Source: an uncultured Fodinibius sp. (GTDB taxonomy: Bacteria; Bacteroidota; Rhodothermia; Balneolales; Balneolaceae). Taken from it: DNA of 64,000 nucleotides. The stretch spans positions 186,001-250,000 of the forward strand of contig CAJXOG010000004.1 in the NCBI GenBank assembly GCA_913057775.1, read 5' to 3'. The position numbers and the translations under genes are program-made. The notes beneath the pieces were generated by a model. The model did no database searches, had not been told where the DNA came from, and saw only the letters and a list, made by a program, of their open reading frames with translations. Below, piece by piece: positions 10,268 to 18,673 of the stretch. Positions within the stretch are counted from its first letter, which is position 1, and the number at the start of each line of letters is the position of its first letter.

Positions 10268-12856
10268 ATGACCAGCGAACGTTCGAATTGGATTGTTTTA
10301 AAATTTGGGGGTACTAGTGTATCATCACTGGAGAATTGGCAAAAAATAGCATCGGAAGTTCAAAAACGACGCGATGATGGCTACAAAGTATGTCTGGTGC
10401 ATTCTGCACTAAGCGGGGTTTCGAATACGCTTCAAGAAATTATTGAAAGGCCGCCTGATAAGAATATTCTCAAAAAGGTAGAACAGATTAAAGAACAGCA
10501 CCTTGATTTAGGTCGAAAACTGAATGTTGCTGCCCGGGAACTACTTTCTGATGACTTTGAGGAATTGGAACATATTGTAAAAGGAATTGAGTTGATCGGC
10601 GAAGCAAGTTACCGGGTTCAGGCGCGACTTTTAGCGATGGGGGAGCTGATGGCTACCAAACTTGGCAGTGCCTACCTGCAACAAACGCTAGATGGCGTAC
10701 AGTGGATGGATGCTCGGGATCAGATCAAAACGATTGTCCGTAAAAACGCCACCGAACGATCACGGATTATTTCTGCGGTAAGCACCACGGATTATGATCA
10801 AGGTGTTGCTGATGCGTTGGATCAGGCGGGTTCCATCATAGTTACACAGGGATTTATTGGCAGTGATTCGGAAAACAAAACTGTAATTTTAGGTCGCGGA
10901 GGATCGGATGTATCGGCGGCTTATTTTGCTGCAAAAATTGCAGCAGAACGGTTAGAGATTTGGACCGATGTGCCGGGAATGTTTTCGGTAAATCCACATG
11001 CTGTGCCTTCTGCGCGGTTGTTAAATCATCTTAGTTACGAAGAAGCACAGGAAATTGCTACAAATGGGGCCAAGGTTTTGCATCCGCGGAGTATAATGCC
11101 CGCTCGCAAGCACGGTATTCCCATCCATGTGCGCTGTACGTTAAAACCCGAACTGTCCGGTACAATAATTTCTACTAAGGGTTCTGATGATGAAGCAATA
11201 GTGAAAGCTATTGCTGTTCGTGATGATGTGATTCTGGTAAGTATGGATTCGCTGGGAATGTGGCAAGAGGTTGGTTTTTTGGCTGATGCATTTGAGGTAT
11301 TTAAGCATTTTGGTTTGTCTATTGATCTGGTATCCACTTCGCAGTCGAACGTTACGGTTTCCCTTGATCCGGGATTGAATGATCATTTCCAGGATATTCG
11401 CGATGAGTTTGTGCAGGATCTGAAAAATTACTGCGAAGTTGAGGTTATTGAATCTGTTTCAGCTGTAAGTCTTTTGGGGCGTCGGATTCGTACCATTTTG
11501 CATCAGCTGGGGTCGGCCTTTGAGGTCTTTCAGGAACATCAGGTTTATTTGGTCAGTCAGGCAGCGAATGACTTGAATTTTACTTTTGTGGTAGAAAGTG
11601 AGCAAGCCGATCGATTGGTGCGTCAGCTGCACGAACAAGTAATTCTGCAGTCAGGCAAGCAGGATTCGTTTGGCCCCACTTGGTCTCAGTTGATGAAAGA
11701 GAGTGATGAGGTACAAGAGGATGGTAAAGACTGGTGGAGGCAGAAGCGTGAACAACTGCTGGGAATTATGCAGGATAACGGTTCCTCTTATGTTTATGAT
11801 CTAGATACGGTTAAACGATATGCGGGATTTATCCAAAACCTGGATGCGGTATCATTTGGACTCTACGCGATGAAAGCGAATGCGAATGATGAGATACTAA
11901 AAACCTTTCGACAACTTGATTTCGGCTTTGAATGCGTATCAATAGGGGAGGTAAAAAAAGTTTTTGATTTATTTCCTGAGATTGATCCCAAGAAGATACT
12001 GTTTACTCCTAATTTTGCCCCTCGGTCTGAGTATGAGGAGGGATTGGAACTGGGCGTTAATGTGACGCTTGATAATATCTATCCACTGCAGAAATGGCCT
12101 AATCTATTTAAGGGGGAGGAACTCTTTTTGCGTATTGATCCCGGCCATGGTGGTGGGCATCATGAGCATGTTAAAACCGGAGGTGTGCAATCAAAGTTTG
12201 GTATTCCCCGTTTTGAGCTTGACGAACTAAAAGAATTGATTGAAGCTCATGAGATATCTGTAAAGGGATTACATGCTCATATCGGAAGCGGTATTAAAGA
12301 TCCGCAATCGTGGAAAGATACGGCTGTAATTCTGCATAAAGTTGCTGAACAGCTGGGTGGTGTCGATATACTGGATCTGGGTGGTGGTTTTGGGATTCAA
12401 GAAAATGAAACTCAGGCCAACTTGGATATTGAAGAGGTTGATAAATCACTGAAACAGTTTAAAGAAGCTCACCCTCAATATGATCTCTGGGTTGAACCCG
12501 GGCGATTTTTAGTAGCAACGGCCGGTGTATTATTGAGTAAGGTAACGCAGTTAAAAGGGAAAGGGGAAATGCAATATGTGGGTATTGAAACAGGTATGAA
12601 TTCTTTTATTCGGCCGGCTCTCTACGGCGCTCGCCATACCATTGTTAACCTTTCAAAGTTAGATCAGCCTACAAATCAGAACGTGAATATCGTTGGACCT
12701 ATTTGTGAGTCAGGTGACAAGCTGGGTATTGATCGTTTGTTTCCCAACTCAGAAGAGGGGGATGTTATTCTGATTGCAAATGCCGGAGCATATGGAAAAG
12801 TCATGAGCTCGAACTATAATTTACGACAACCTGCTGGAGAAAAGGTTATCAAATAG
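10268..12856 (+). CDS. Bifunctional aspartokinase / diaminopimelate decarboxylase
   Basis: This 862-residue fusion joins the first and last steps of lysine biosynthesis. Residues about 8-300 are an aspartokinase catalytic domain (KFGGTSVSS at 12-20; VILGRGGSDVSA; EIWTDVPGMFSVNP). Residues about 310-460 form ACT regulatory repeats. From about 490 to the end is a diaminopimelate decarboxylase, with the PLP lysine K536 in YAMKANAND, the HIGSGI motif, and the C-terminal EPGRFLV and CESGDKLG. Fused LysC-LysA enzymes are known in a few bacterial groups. The ACT repeats predict end-product inhibition of the kinase half. It is monocistronic here. Confidence 0.95.
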   Translation: MTSERSNWIVLKFGGTSVSSLENWQKIASEVQKRRDDGYKVCLVHSALSGVSNTLQEIIERPPDKNILKKVEQIKEQHLDLGRKLNVAARELLSDDFEELEHIVKGIELIGEASYRVQARLLAMGELMATKLGSAYLQQTLDGVQWMDARDQIKTIVRKNATERSRIISAVSTTDYDQGVADALDQAGSIIVTQGFIGSDSENKTVILGRGGSDVSAAYFAAKIAAERLEIWTDVPGMFSVNPHAVPSARLLNHLSYEEAQEIATNGAKVLHPRSIMPARKHGIPIHVRCTLKPELSGTIISTKGSDDEAIVKAIAVRDDVILVSMDSLGMWQEVGFLADAFEVFKHFGLSIDLVSTSQSNVTVSLDPGLNDHFQDIRDEFVQDLKNYCEVEVIESVSAVSLLGRRIRTILHQLGSAFEVFQEHQVYLVSQAANDLNFTFVVESEQADRLVRQLHEQVILQSGKQDSFGPTWSQLMKESDEVQEDGKDWWRQKREQLLGIMQDNGSSYVYDLDTVKRYAGFIQNLDAVSFGLYAMKANANDEILKTFRQLDFGFECVSIGEVKKVFDLFPEIDPKKILFTPNFAPRSEYEEGLELGVNVTLDNIYPLQKWPNLFKGEELFLRIDPGHGGGHHEHVKTGGVQSKFGIPRFELDELKELIEAHEISVKGLHAHIGSGIKDPQSWKDTAVILHKVAEQLGGVDILDLGGGFGIQENETQANLDIEEVDKSLKQFKEAHPQYDLWVEPGRFLVATAGVLLSKVTQLKGKGEMQYVGIETGMNSFIRPALYGARHTIVNLSKLDQPTNQNVNIVGPICESGDKLGIDRLFPNSEEGDVILIANAGAYGKVMSSNYNLRQPAGEKVIK

Positions 12857-12864
12857 CAGGCTTT

Positions 12865-13353
12865 TTATAAGTTGGATTTAGTGATCGTAAAATAGCGACG
12901 TGGCGGGTTGGGGGCTGTTTCCCAAACCAGTTCGCCATTATACCATATGCGTTCGGCTATGGAGCCTCGACCTTCATTGTAGCCTTGCACGCGTAGGGTA
13001 TCAATATTATCACTATGGTCTTCGATTAATGTTGTGGAATTTCCGTCAACAAATTCCCGATTTGGGAACACCCGAAGTGCAAAGCGATCGGTTCCTTCAT
13101 CTACATAAAAAGAATATTGATTATTGGCTGCTTAAACACGCTCAAACTCTCCGGATTCTTCATTTTTTTGCAGATAGTAAATATTGTAAAACTGAAAAAA
13201 ATCCGGTTCCAATAAATCTTCTCCTTCTTCGTTTACATAACTGATGCTAACATCCATTATGGGAGGAGAAATCTGTATGTCTTGATCGCCGGTAACACAA
13301 CCCAATGTCAGTAGTAGCATTGCTAGCAGAGCAAATGAGAGTTGTTTTTTCAT
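12865..13353 (-). pseudogene. Small lipoprotein gene interrupted by an in-frame TAA
   Basis: Reading leftward from 13353, a lipoprotein (signal peptide ending LTLGC) runs for 73 codons to a TAA at 13134-13132. The same frame then continues without interruption (AANNQYSFYVDEG...) to a stop at 12865. Restoring the one codon gives a single 162-residue beta-rich lipoprotein (DVSISYVNEEGEDLL ... RIWYNGELVWE). The 68-residue downstream ORF is therefore the second half of the same gene, not a separate gene. Function unknown. It could be a real nonsense mutation or a sequencing error at one base. Confidence 0.75.
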
Positions 13354-13552
13354 AATGGCAGAAAGTCCAACAGGTTAAACCTTTAAAAGCTACATTATCG
13401 AATTTTTAAATAGAAATCAATCAGAAATAATTATAATCTCATTGACTTTGGCGTAAAATACTTTGAATTTTACCTCGCTTTGATTTGTTGTATAATATCA
13501 ACATGTGGAAGATAAAAAAACGTTCTTTAGCAGTTTTGTTCTTTAACTTATT

Positions 13553-13916
13553 GGGGGTGTAATGGATTCGACGGAGTGAGTAAAATCGCAGGCTGCATGC
13601 CGAGTATGAGCGATGAACTCGTAAATCATCATCATGCAATTAAATGTAGTTGACAACAACTATTCTTATAGCTTAGCTGCGTAACGCAGCTTAGCCGTTC
13701 CTTCAGCTTCTTGCCTGTCAGTGCTGAATGGAGCGCCGATTATGACAGGATAGCGTAGGTTCCGTTGACTGTCGAACCTGCGTAAAACTTTAACAGTCTA
13801 GTCTGAAGTTGCCTGTTGCCGGGCGATGCTTCAGGCGAATTTTAAACGGCAACTAAGCGTGTAGATGCTTGAACGATATACCATTTCGGACCGGGGTTCG
13901 ATTCCCCGCACCTCCA
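13553..13916 (+). ncRNA. ssrA: tmRNA (transfer-messenger RNA)
   Basis: The 5' end GGGGGTGTAATGGATTCGAC is diagnostic of tmRNA. The 3' end has a tRNA-like T arm (GGGGTTCGATTCCCC) and an acceptor strand CACCTCC that pairs with the 5' GGGGGTG. CCA is not encoded. The tag reading frame lies at 13652-13684. tmRNA with SmpB rescues stalled ribosomes and tags the unfinished protein for proteolysis. The last 37 bp are shared with the right end of the genomic island, so the mature 3' end is supplied by the island copy of the repeat. Confidence 0.95.
13652..13684 (+). other. tmRNA proteolysis tag reading frame
   Basis: By analogy with the UAGUC element before the E. coli resume codon, UAGUU at 13647-13651 places the resume codon at GAC 13652. 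The encoded tag is DNNYSYSLAA and then TAA, preceded by the alanine carried on the tmRNA. The SLAA end fits ClpXP/Tsp recognition, and the YSY core resembles tags of Rhodothermota/Balneolota rather than the GENNYALAA style of classic Bacteroidia. The resume codon choice is inference. Confidence 0.75.
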
Positions 13917-13917
13917 C
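13880..13917 (+). repeat. attL: 38-bp direct repeat at the ssrA 3' end
   Basis: This segment is identical over all 38 bases to 26386-26423. It covers the tmRNA T arm and acceptor strand, a standard tyrosine-integrase attachment target. Bases immediately outside differ on both sides (T versus A on each side), which fixes the repeat limits. It marks the left junction of the island. Confidence 0.93.
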
Positions 13918-14015
13918 TTTTTTCACTTTGAGACCGTTCTAGAGGCTCCAATGGGCGTTTAAACGCTCAAAAAGTGGGCCCCTTCGGGTCTCCACGCTTA
14001 GTTGCGTGCCTACTT

Positions 14016-14035
14016 TGTTAGCAATGTGTTAGCAC
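14016..14035 (+). repeat. Candidate integrase arm-type sites, left end
   Basis: Two direct copies of TGTTAGCA (14016-14023 and 14027-14034) lie 99 bp inside attL. The 14-mer CAATGTGTTAGCAC (14022-14035) is repeated exactly at 26328-26341 near attR. Short repeated sites flanking the core at both ends are typical arm sites bound by the N-terminal domain of such integrases. Their role here is inferred from position only. Confidence 0.5.
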
Positions 14036-14079
14036 ATCTTTTAACACAAATTGCAAATAAAGCTAACAGAGGCTCGAAC

Positions 14080-15276
14080 ATGTTACGCAAAAGTAACGTC
14101 TATTTTTACCTGCTTACCCGAAATAATTCTTCTACAATTTATGCTCGCATTAGTGTTGAGGGAGAGAAGTCCTCTCGTTCGACAGGTCAGAAAATTGACA
14201 AAAAATATTGGAACCAAGACACCCAAAGAGTAAGCTCTTCACATCCACAGTCTAACTCTATCAATGAAACCCTCAGTGTTATTGAGAATCAAGTTAGAGA
14301 GGCTGAAAATGCTTTGGTCAACCAACGTGATGTCGTAACTCTTGAACGTCTAATAAGTGAGATGGAAGGGGAGAATGAAGCCATTTCATTTATTGAATTA
14401 TTTAAAGAGCATAACGAAAAGATGGAACAATTAGCAGATAAGGGAGAGGTTGCCGAAGCTACCTATGCCAAGTATTGCACAATGCTAAAGCATACGAAAA
14501 GCTTTCTAAATGATAGATACGATAAGGATGACATCTATTTGTCAAAACTCAACCTGAAATTTGTTGATGACTTTGAGCACTGGTTTAAGATGGAGAAAGA
14601 GATTTCACATAATACCACCTTCAAATACCTGAAACACATTAAGAAGATCATCAACATTGCGTTACGGAGAGGTTATATCAGGCGTGATCCTTTCGATGGT
14701 TTTAGTATGAGTAAAAAAGAGAAAACTCCTACCTATCTTACAATGGATGAATTAAAACGTATTGAGGAATATGATTTCAGTGATTGTGAGAGGTTAGAGC
14801 GGGTGCGCGACTGCTTTGTGTTTTCTTGCTACACTGGTCTTGCCTATAGTGATTTAGAAAGCTTAGACAAAGAGCTTGACTTCTACAGGGATAAAGAAGG
14901 CGATATCTGGCTCCAACAACATAGAACTAAAACAAATGAGCCTGCTCACCTTTTGTTATTTGGAAAAGCTAAAGAAGTCTATGATAAGTATTCAGAGAGC
15001 CCAAACTTTCTTCCTGTGATCTCTAATCAAAAGATGAATAAGTACCTGAAGGAGATTGCCCAGTGTTGTGAAATCAAAAAGAATCTAACTACTCACTGTG
15101 GTCGGCACACTTTTGCAACCTCTGTTACACTAGATAATGATATTCCTTTAGAAACAGTGCAAATTTTACTGGGGCACCGTGATAGGAGATCTACCGCTCA
15201 TTACGCACGCGTCACGAATTCAAAAATCAGTTCTGATATGAAAAAGCTTCGTGATAGGATAGCTTCAAATGGATAG
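14080..15276 (+). CDS. Tyrosine site-specific recombinase (island integrase)
   Basis: I choose ATG 14080 (398 residues) because the frame otherwise extends only to a TTG at 14002, the family arm-binding domain begins at about MLRKSNV, and a purine-rich AGAGG lies just upstream. Domains are an Arm-DNA-binding region (about 3-90), a SAM-like core-binding domain (about 100-200) and a catalytic domain (about 215-390). Catalytic residues visible are K284, H339, R342, H366 and the nucleophile Y375 (STAHYAR). The first arginine is replaced by A255 in YTGLAYSDLE, as in many Bacteroidota mobile-element integrases. It should catalyse integration and excision at the 38-bp repeat. A terminator follows. 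Confidence 0.93.
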   Translation: MLRKSNVYFYLLTRNNSSTIYARISVEGEKSSRSTGQKIDKKYWNQDTQRVSSSHPQSNSINETLSVIENQVREAENALVNQRDVVTLERLISEMEGENEAISFIELFKEHNEKMEQLADKGEVAEATYAKYCTMLKHTKSFLNDRYDKDDIYLSKLNLKFVDDFEHWFKMEKEISHNTTFKYLKHIKKIINIALRRGYIRRDPFDGFSMSKKEKTPTYLTMDELKRIEEYDFSDCERLERVRDCFVFSCYTGLAYSDLESLDKELDFYRDKEGDIWLQQHRTKTNEPAHLLLFGKAKEVYDKYSESPNFLPVISNQKMNKYLKEIAQCCEIKKNLTTHCGRHTFATSVTLDNDIPLETVQILLGHRDRRSTAHYARVTNSKISSDMKKLRDRIASNG

Positions 15277-15286
15277 GGAAGTTAAG

Positions 15287-15312
15287 GCGGGGTCTATTTG
15301 GCCCCGCTTTTT
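15287..15312 (+). terminator. Rho-independent terminator of the integrase
   Basis: A GCGGGG/CCCCGC stem with a 9-nt loop is followed by five T residues, starting 11 bp after the integrase stop. Confidence 0.8.
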
Positions 15313-15322
15313 CTAATGTGGG

Positions 15323-15376
15323 AATTGCGAGGTTCGCAAAATGGCGAGGCGTGTCCGCTTTATGCGCAGATTAGAT
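15323..15376 (+). repeat. attC-like element, right arm (copy 1), with palindrome
   Basis: The perfect palindrome TTGCGAGGTTCGCAA (15325-15339) is followed by GCGTGTCCGCTTTATGCGC and an ATTAG core. This order is also found at 19741-19789 and, without the full palindrome, at 21327-21359. The stop codon of the minus-strand gene at 15388 follows 11 bp later. The left arm is not present, perhaps because the integrase end of the island begins here. Confidence 0.5.
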
Positions 15377-15387
15377 GGTCAATATTA

Positions 15388-15819
15388 TTACCACTCTTTA
15401 TTTATTTCTATTTCTCCATAAACTTCTTTAATTGGATTCCCAAAAAAGTTGATTTTATCAGGAAATACAGAGATAGAGAGAGCGTAAACTGTACAGCCTT
15501 GTGGGCAAAAATCTTCTCCAATTTTAAATTTTACCTTCCTTTCTACACCATCTCTACCATTTGGATAAAAGAATAAATCATATTCTCTTTCTGAATATAA
15601 TTTTGGAGTGGTTTTAGAAACCAGTCCGAATTTATTAATTCTATCAGTAGAGCTATATTGATTATTCAAATGCCATGATCCCATACCTTTTATCCATATT
15701 TCAGCTTTATCGCCAAGTGTTGCATTCTCTCTAAGTTCCACTGAAAGATCTAATGAATGAGTTTGAGCCTGTGTGATAAATGGAATAAGAAAGACAAATA
15801 GTAGAATTATTTTCTTCAT
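15388..15819 (-). CDS. Hypothetical secreted protein
   Basis: I do not recognise this 143-residue protein. It has a clear signal peptide (MKKIILLFVFLIPF..., cleavage near TQAQ), then a beta-rich region with two cysteines in DFCPQGCTVY that could form a disulfide. It should be periplasmic or outer-membrane-associated. It is the first of the minus-strand single-gene units of the island, between two palindromic elements, so it looks like a cassette-type cargo gene. Confidence 0.7.
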   Translation of the reverse strand: MKKIILLFVFLIPFITQAQTHSLDLSVELRENATLGDKAEIWIKGMGSWHLNNQYSSTDRINKFGLVSKTTPKLYSEREYDLFFYPNGRDGVERKVKFKIGEDFCPQGCTVYALSISVFPDKINFFGNPIKEVYGEIEINKEW

Positions 15820-15875
15820 GATGGTATGATATTATTTAAAATTGTGTTTTAGGTGGATCGACAAATTTAAAGGCC

Positions 15876-16001
15876 ACCTAACGATCTTGCGCATGAGCAT
15901 TATGCAAATGAATGTTGATTAATTAAATAATGAACGTTGAGCTAAAAAGCCAAAAGCTGGCTAGAATAGGCAAGATAATTGCCATTTATGAGTGGTTACA
16001 G
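15876..16001 (+). repeat. attC-like element, full length (copy 2)
   Basis: This 126-bp element runs from ACCTAAC to GTTACAG and is clearly homologous along its length to the 127-bp element at 21233-21359. Shared blocks are the left ACCTAACGA-CTTGCG, then AAATAATGAACG, then TAAAAAGCCAAAA. The RYYYAAC left end and GTTRNNN right end, with partly complementary arms, resemble integron recombination sites. It lies directly at the 3' side of the minus-strand gene ending at 16022. Confidence 0.5.
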
Positions 16002-16021
16002 TGCTTATTACTATGTTTTAA

Positions 16022-16387
16022 TCAGTTGCAGGGTCTGTTTTCAAATATAGCAAGAATCTCTGCTGTTGGTTCACTATCATACATCGTTGGGGATTCACCA
16101 AATTTCGAGATAATAATTCCATTGGCCCCAATTTGGCCAGCCTTTTGTCTTGCTTTGCTAACTAGTTTATCATTTCCTACAGTAGCATCACCTTTTATAC
16201 TTAAGATTGCTACTTCTGAATATTCACAGGGTACTGAACTTTCACTTCTGTAGATATTTACATCTTCTGTTGAAACTGGCGAAAGGTTTTCGGGGGCGGT
16301 AGAAAGTCGCGTAGTATCAACGGAAACACAACTCGACATCAGGATTGAGCAACTAATAATAAAAAGTGGAAAAACTAATTTCTTCAT
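16022..16387 (-). CDS. Small lipoprotein with GAN(G/A)III motif
   Basis: A 121-residue lipoprotein (lipobox MSSC at about residue 19). The mature part has a V-x-I-Y-R-S strand, SEVAILSIKGDA, a helix with repeated Lys/Ala, and then GANGIIISKFGE. This pattern is shared with the island protein at 19800-20159 and recalls small RcsF/YbjQ-like alpha-beta domains of envelope lipoproteins, but I cannot name a family with certainty. Two cysteines in the mature part (VPCEY and NRPCN) could pair. It stands alone between attC-like elements. Confidence 0.65.
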   Translation of the reverse strand: MKKLVFPLFIISCSILMSSCVSVDTTRLSTAPENLSPVSTEDVNIYRSESSVPCEYSEVAILSIKGDATVGNDKLVSKARQKAGQIGANGIIISKFGESPTMYDSEPTAEILAIFENRPCN

Positions 16388-16430
16388 AACAGCAACATTT
16401 TATAGAGGTCAATGGATTTGGGATGAAGGT

Positions 16431-16453
16431 ATAATTGCGAGATTCGCAATTAT
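16431..16453 (+). repeat. Perfect palindrome at a stop codon
   Basis: ATAATTGCGA and TCGCAATTAT are perfectly complementary 10-bp arms around GAT. The palindrome ends one base before the TAG stop (16456-16454) of the minus-strand nuclease gene. It contains the TTGCGA...TCGCAA unit found at five other places in the island, so it may be both a 3' hairpin for the nuclease transcript and part of a recombination element. Confidence 0.7.
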
Positions 16454-18004
16454 CTATTCATGCCATTCCATACGCTCACGAAGTGACTCCCAACTAAGTA
16501 TACCTGTTGTATTGAAAACGTGAAGGTTAAAAACATCATTAGATGTGTATTTAGTCCAGTTTTCGGCAACTAATTTTAAGTTCTCAGCGGTTATAAGTGC
16601 AATATCGGTGTCTACCCCTGACTCAGCTTTTAACTTAACTGCATTCCGTTCTGCACTTTGATCAATATCAGCAGTTATGATAAGGAAGCAGTTTACTCGC
16701 TTACCTTTACCAGCTTCGTTTCTAATATATCGTCTAAATTGTCGGAGATGGCTATCAGGAAACTTATAAGCGTTACCATTCTTTTTACTCTTGTTATCCC
16801 ATAACAGTAAAGAACTATCATTCTGGAAGTAGACTGCTCCATCTGCATGTTCACTGCCTTCAAAGTCAACGAGTTTATGGTTTAGCATTTCTTTGAATAG
16901 ATATTTAGTCCCTTCTTCAAATGCTAAATCAATATAATCGGGGTCCTTTATGATGTTATTACCCAGTAAATTATCAAGATCTCTTTTAGCAAGCTGTTCC
17001 AGATACTCGTAATACTTTTGTCCAGTATTTTCTTCTTTGTACTCTTTGATAATCAGTTTAGAGTAATAATTGATGAGTCGATTAATCTTCTCATTTTTAG
17101 TACCACTTACATTTAGACTGGAAATTTTTGAACAAATATCACTGAGCTCATTGCTGGTTAAACATTCCAGAGTTTCACTGGGTTTTATCCCAGCATGAAT
17201 AATTCTCTCGATTAGTTCATCCTTAGTACCATACAGATTTAGGTTACGTTCTTTTAATGCCTTTTTGAGTTGTTTCTTCTGGAGCTTGTTAAGTAAGAGT
17301 TGGTATTTGTCTTCAATTAATTCTACCCCCAGCGAAGCTTTAACTCCATTGACCATTTCTTCTGGAATGGTAAACACTTTTGTTGACCCATTTTCATATT
17401 GATTGCAATAAAATAGGATGCCACATTTTTGAAGGTCATCAATGATCTCGGTTATTTCAGATGAAGTATGAACGTTATTTTCTTTTGCTGGAAACAACCC
17501 AAGTTTGGCTTGAATGAGATACTGGTCCTTTTCACTTATTGATAGCTTCTTGCGTAATTTAGCAAGTAGCGCTAATTCTTCATTGCTTATGACCTCATCT
17601 TCCAAAGCTGTTTCAAGAATAGTCGAATATATGTCAATAGATTTTTGAGATAGATGTTTAAAGCTGTCTGAGTCTTTTGACAACTTGATAATATTTTTTT
17701 CCGCTTTGACTACATGCTGGATTATCTCATCTTTTGTGCTAAAAGAGTTCGGTTGTGATAGGACAGATCTTAAGATGAAGTTGTAAAGCAGTTTATTGGA
17801 GTAGGGGTCTTTATTAACATTGGAGAAGTAATCATTTAATCGGTCACTGATATTTTCAGTGTCAGAAAGAGTATCAATATTATTCTTGATGATTTCCCTG
17901 TACTCCTCTTCATTTTTCTTTGAGGGATAATCTTGAGTAAAGCTTTTTAAGATTCGCTCAAGATACATCAGGCTCATGTATTCAACTGCTTCCTCTATCT
18001 TCAT
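16454..18004 (-). CDS. TerB-like / SAP / PD-(D/E)xK nuclease-like protein
   Basis: A 516-residue cytosolic protein. Residues about 124-170 (ALEDEVISNEELALLAKL) resemble a TerB-type helical domain. Residues about 238-270 and 282-313 are two SAP-like DNA-binding motifs (LKKALKERNLNLYGTKDELI and LSDICSKISSLNVSGTKNEK). The C-terminal 150 residues look like a restriction-endonuclease fold: D388 in HADGAVYF and D403-x-K405 in LLLWDNKSK give a D...DxK active site, followed by RQFRRYI and CFLIITADI. It probably binds and cuts DNA. As a lone gene in a mobile island it is a candidate defence gene. No methylase or helicase partner is adjacent. Domain calls are by eye. Confidence 0.7.
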   Translation of the reverse strand: MKIEEAVEYMSLMYLERILKSFTQDYPSKKNEEEYREIIKNNIDTLSDTENISDRLNDYFSNVNKDPYSNKLLYNFILRSVLSQPNSFSTKDEIIQHVVKAEKNIIKLSKDSDSFKHLSQKSIDIYSTILETALEDEVISNEELALLAKLRKKLSISEKDQYLIQAKLGLFPAKENNVHTSSEITEIIDDLQKCGILFYCNQYENGSTKVFTIPEEMVNGVKASLGVELIEDKYQLLLNKLQKKQLKKALKERNLNLYGTKDELIERIIHAGIKPSETLECLTSNELSDICSKISSLNVSGTKNEKINRLINYYSKLIIKEYKEENTGQKYYEYLEQLAKRDLDNLLGNNIIKDPDYIDLAFEEGTKYLFKEMLNHKLVDFEGSEHADGAVYFQNDSSLLLWDNKSKKNGNAYKFPDSHLRQFRRYIRNEAGKGKRVNCFLIITADIDQSAERNAVKLKAESGVDTDIALITAENLKLVAENWTKYTSNDVFNLHVFNTTGILSWESLRERMEWHE

Positions 18005-18344
18005 ATCTTAATGTTTAGCTTATTGATTAATTGTACCCTATTAGATCTTATTGAATATAACTCCCGATAACTTTACTTAACGATTGTACTAATTTTCAGT
18101 CGTTTTAAAAAATCAACTGATAAATCACTATCCACTTATTCTGCGAATAAAACTGCAATTTTTATTGATCAGGTGTTGAATAGGAGGGATTGCGCTCAGA
18201 GAATTTGGCTTTCAAGAAGCAGTTACAAATTGCTCAGGGCCTACAGTACACTAAGAGTTTTGAGTGCCTAAAACGCGAAATTTCAAGCGATAAACCCTCA
18301 TAAATATTGACTTAATCTTGAAAGTAACTACTGTAAAAGCTGAA

Positions 18345-18359
18345 TTGCGAGGCTCGCAA
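18345..18359 (+). repeat. Island palindrome TTGCGAGGCTCGCAA
   Basis: Perfect 7-bp arms with a 1-nt centre, preceded by GTAAAAGCTGAA. The same leader precedes the copy at 19741, showing that the repeat unit extends leftward. Confidence 0.75.
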
Positions 18360-18518
18360 GATGAGACCTCACCGTTTAATGTGAAGGTTGCTGATCTTCT
18401 ATTTGTGAATTTGAGGCCAGAAATTAGCTGCAAATGACTTACTTCGAAAGCAGGATAAAACCTTTAAGGGATTCATCCCTAAATCTAAGGGTAAGATGAT
18501 GTCAGTGACTGGAATAAA

Positions 18519-18546
18519 TCAAAAGCCCCTCTTTTCAGAGAGGCTC
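18519..18546 (-). terminator. Terminator downstream of the PGSxW lipoprotein gene
   Basis: On the minus strand GCCTCTCT and AGAGGGGC pair around GAAA and are followed by TTTT, about 125 bp after the stop of the gene at 18674. Confidence 0.65.
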
Positions 18547-18673
18547 TTGGTAAATAGATTAGAATCTGCAGGTATCTGTTGGATTTTATCTAATGCAAGA
18601 GTAACTGGCAAGTTGCCTGCCCCTTACTGATAACCCGTGGTTAAAGGTAAACCTTGTCAACAGCAGCCTGAAC

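Larger units (their letters stand above)
18005..18673. other. Intergenic region with degenerate repeat copy
   Basis: There is no convincing gene in this 669-bp stretch. It holds the block GATCAGGTGTTGAATAGGAG near 18167, the CACTAAGAG...GTGCCTAAA block (18249-18272), also found near 21991-22018, and the palindrome at 18345-18359. The 60-codon minus ORF across 18251-18433 spans this repeat and has no coding features. Confidence 0.6.

Noticed and set aside
18251-18433. 60-codon minus-strand ORF
   Set aside because: It spans the island repeat and palindrome, which also occur where the frame is closed.
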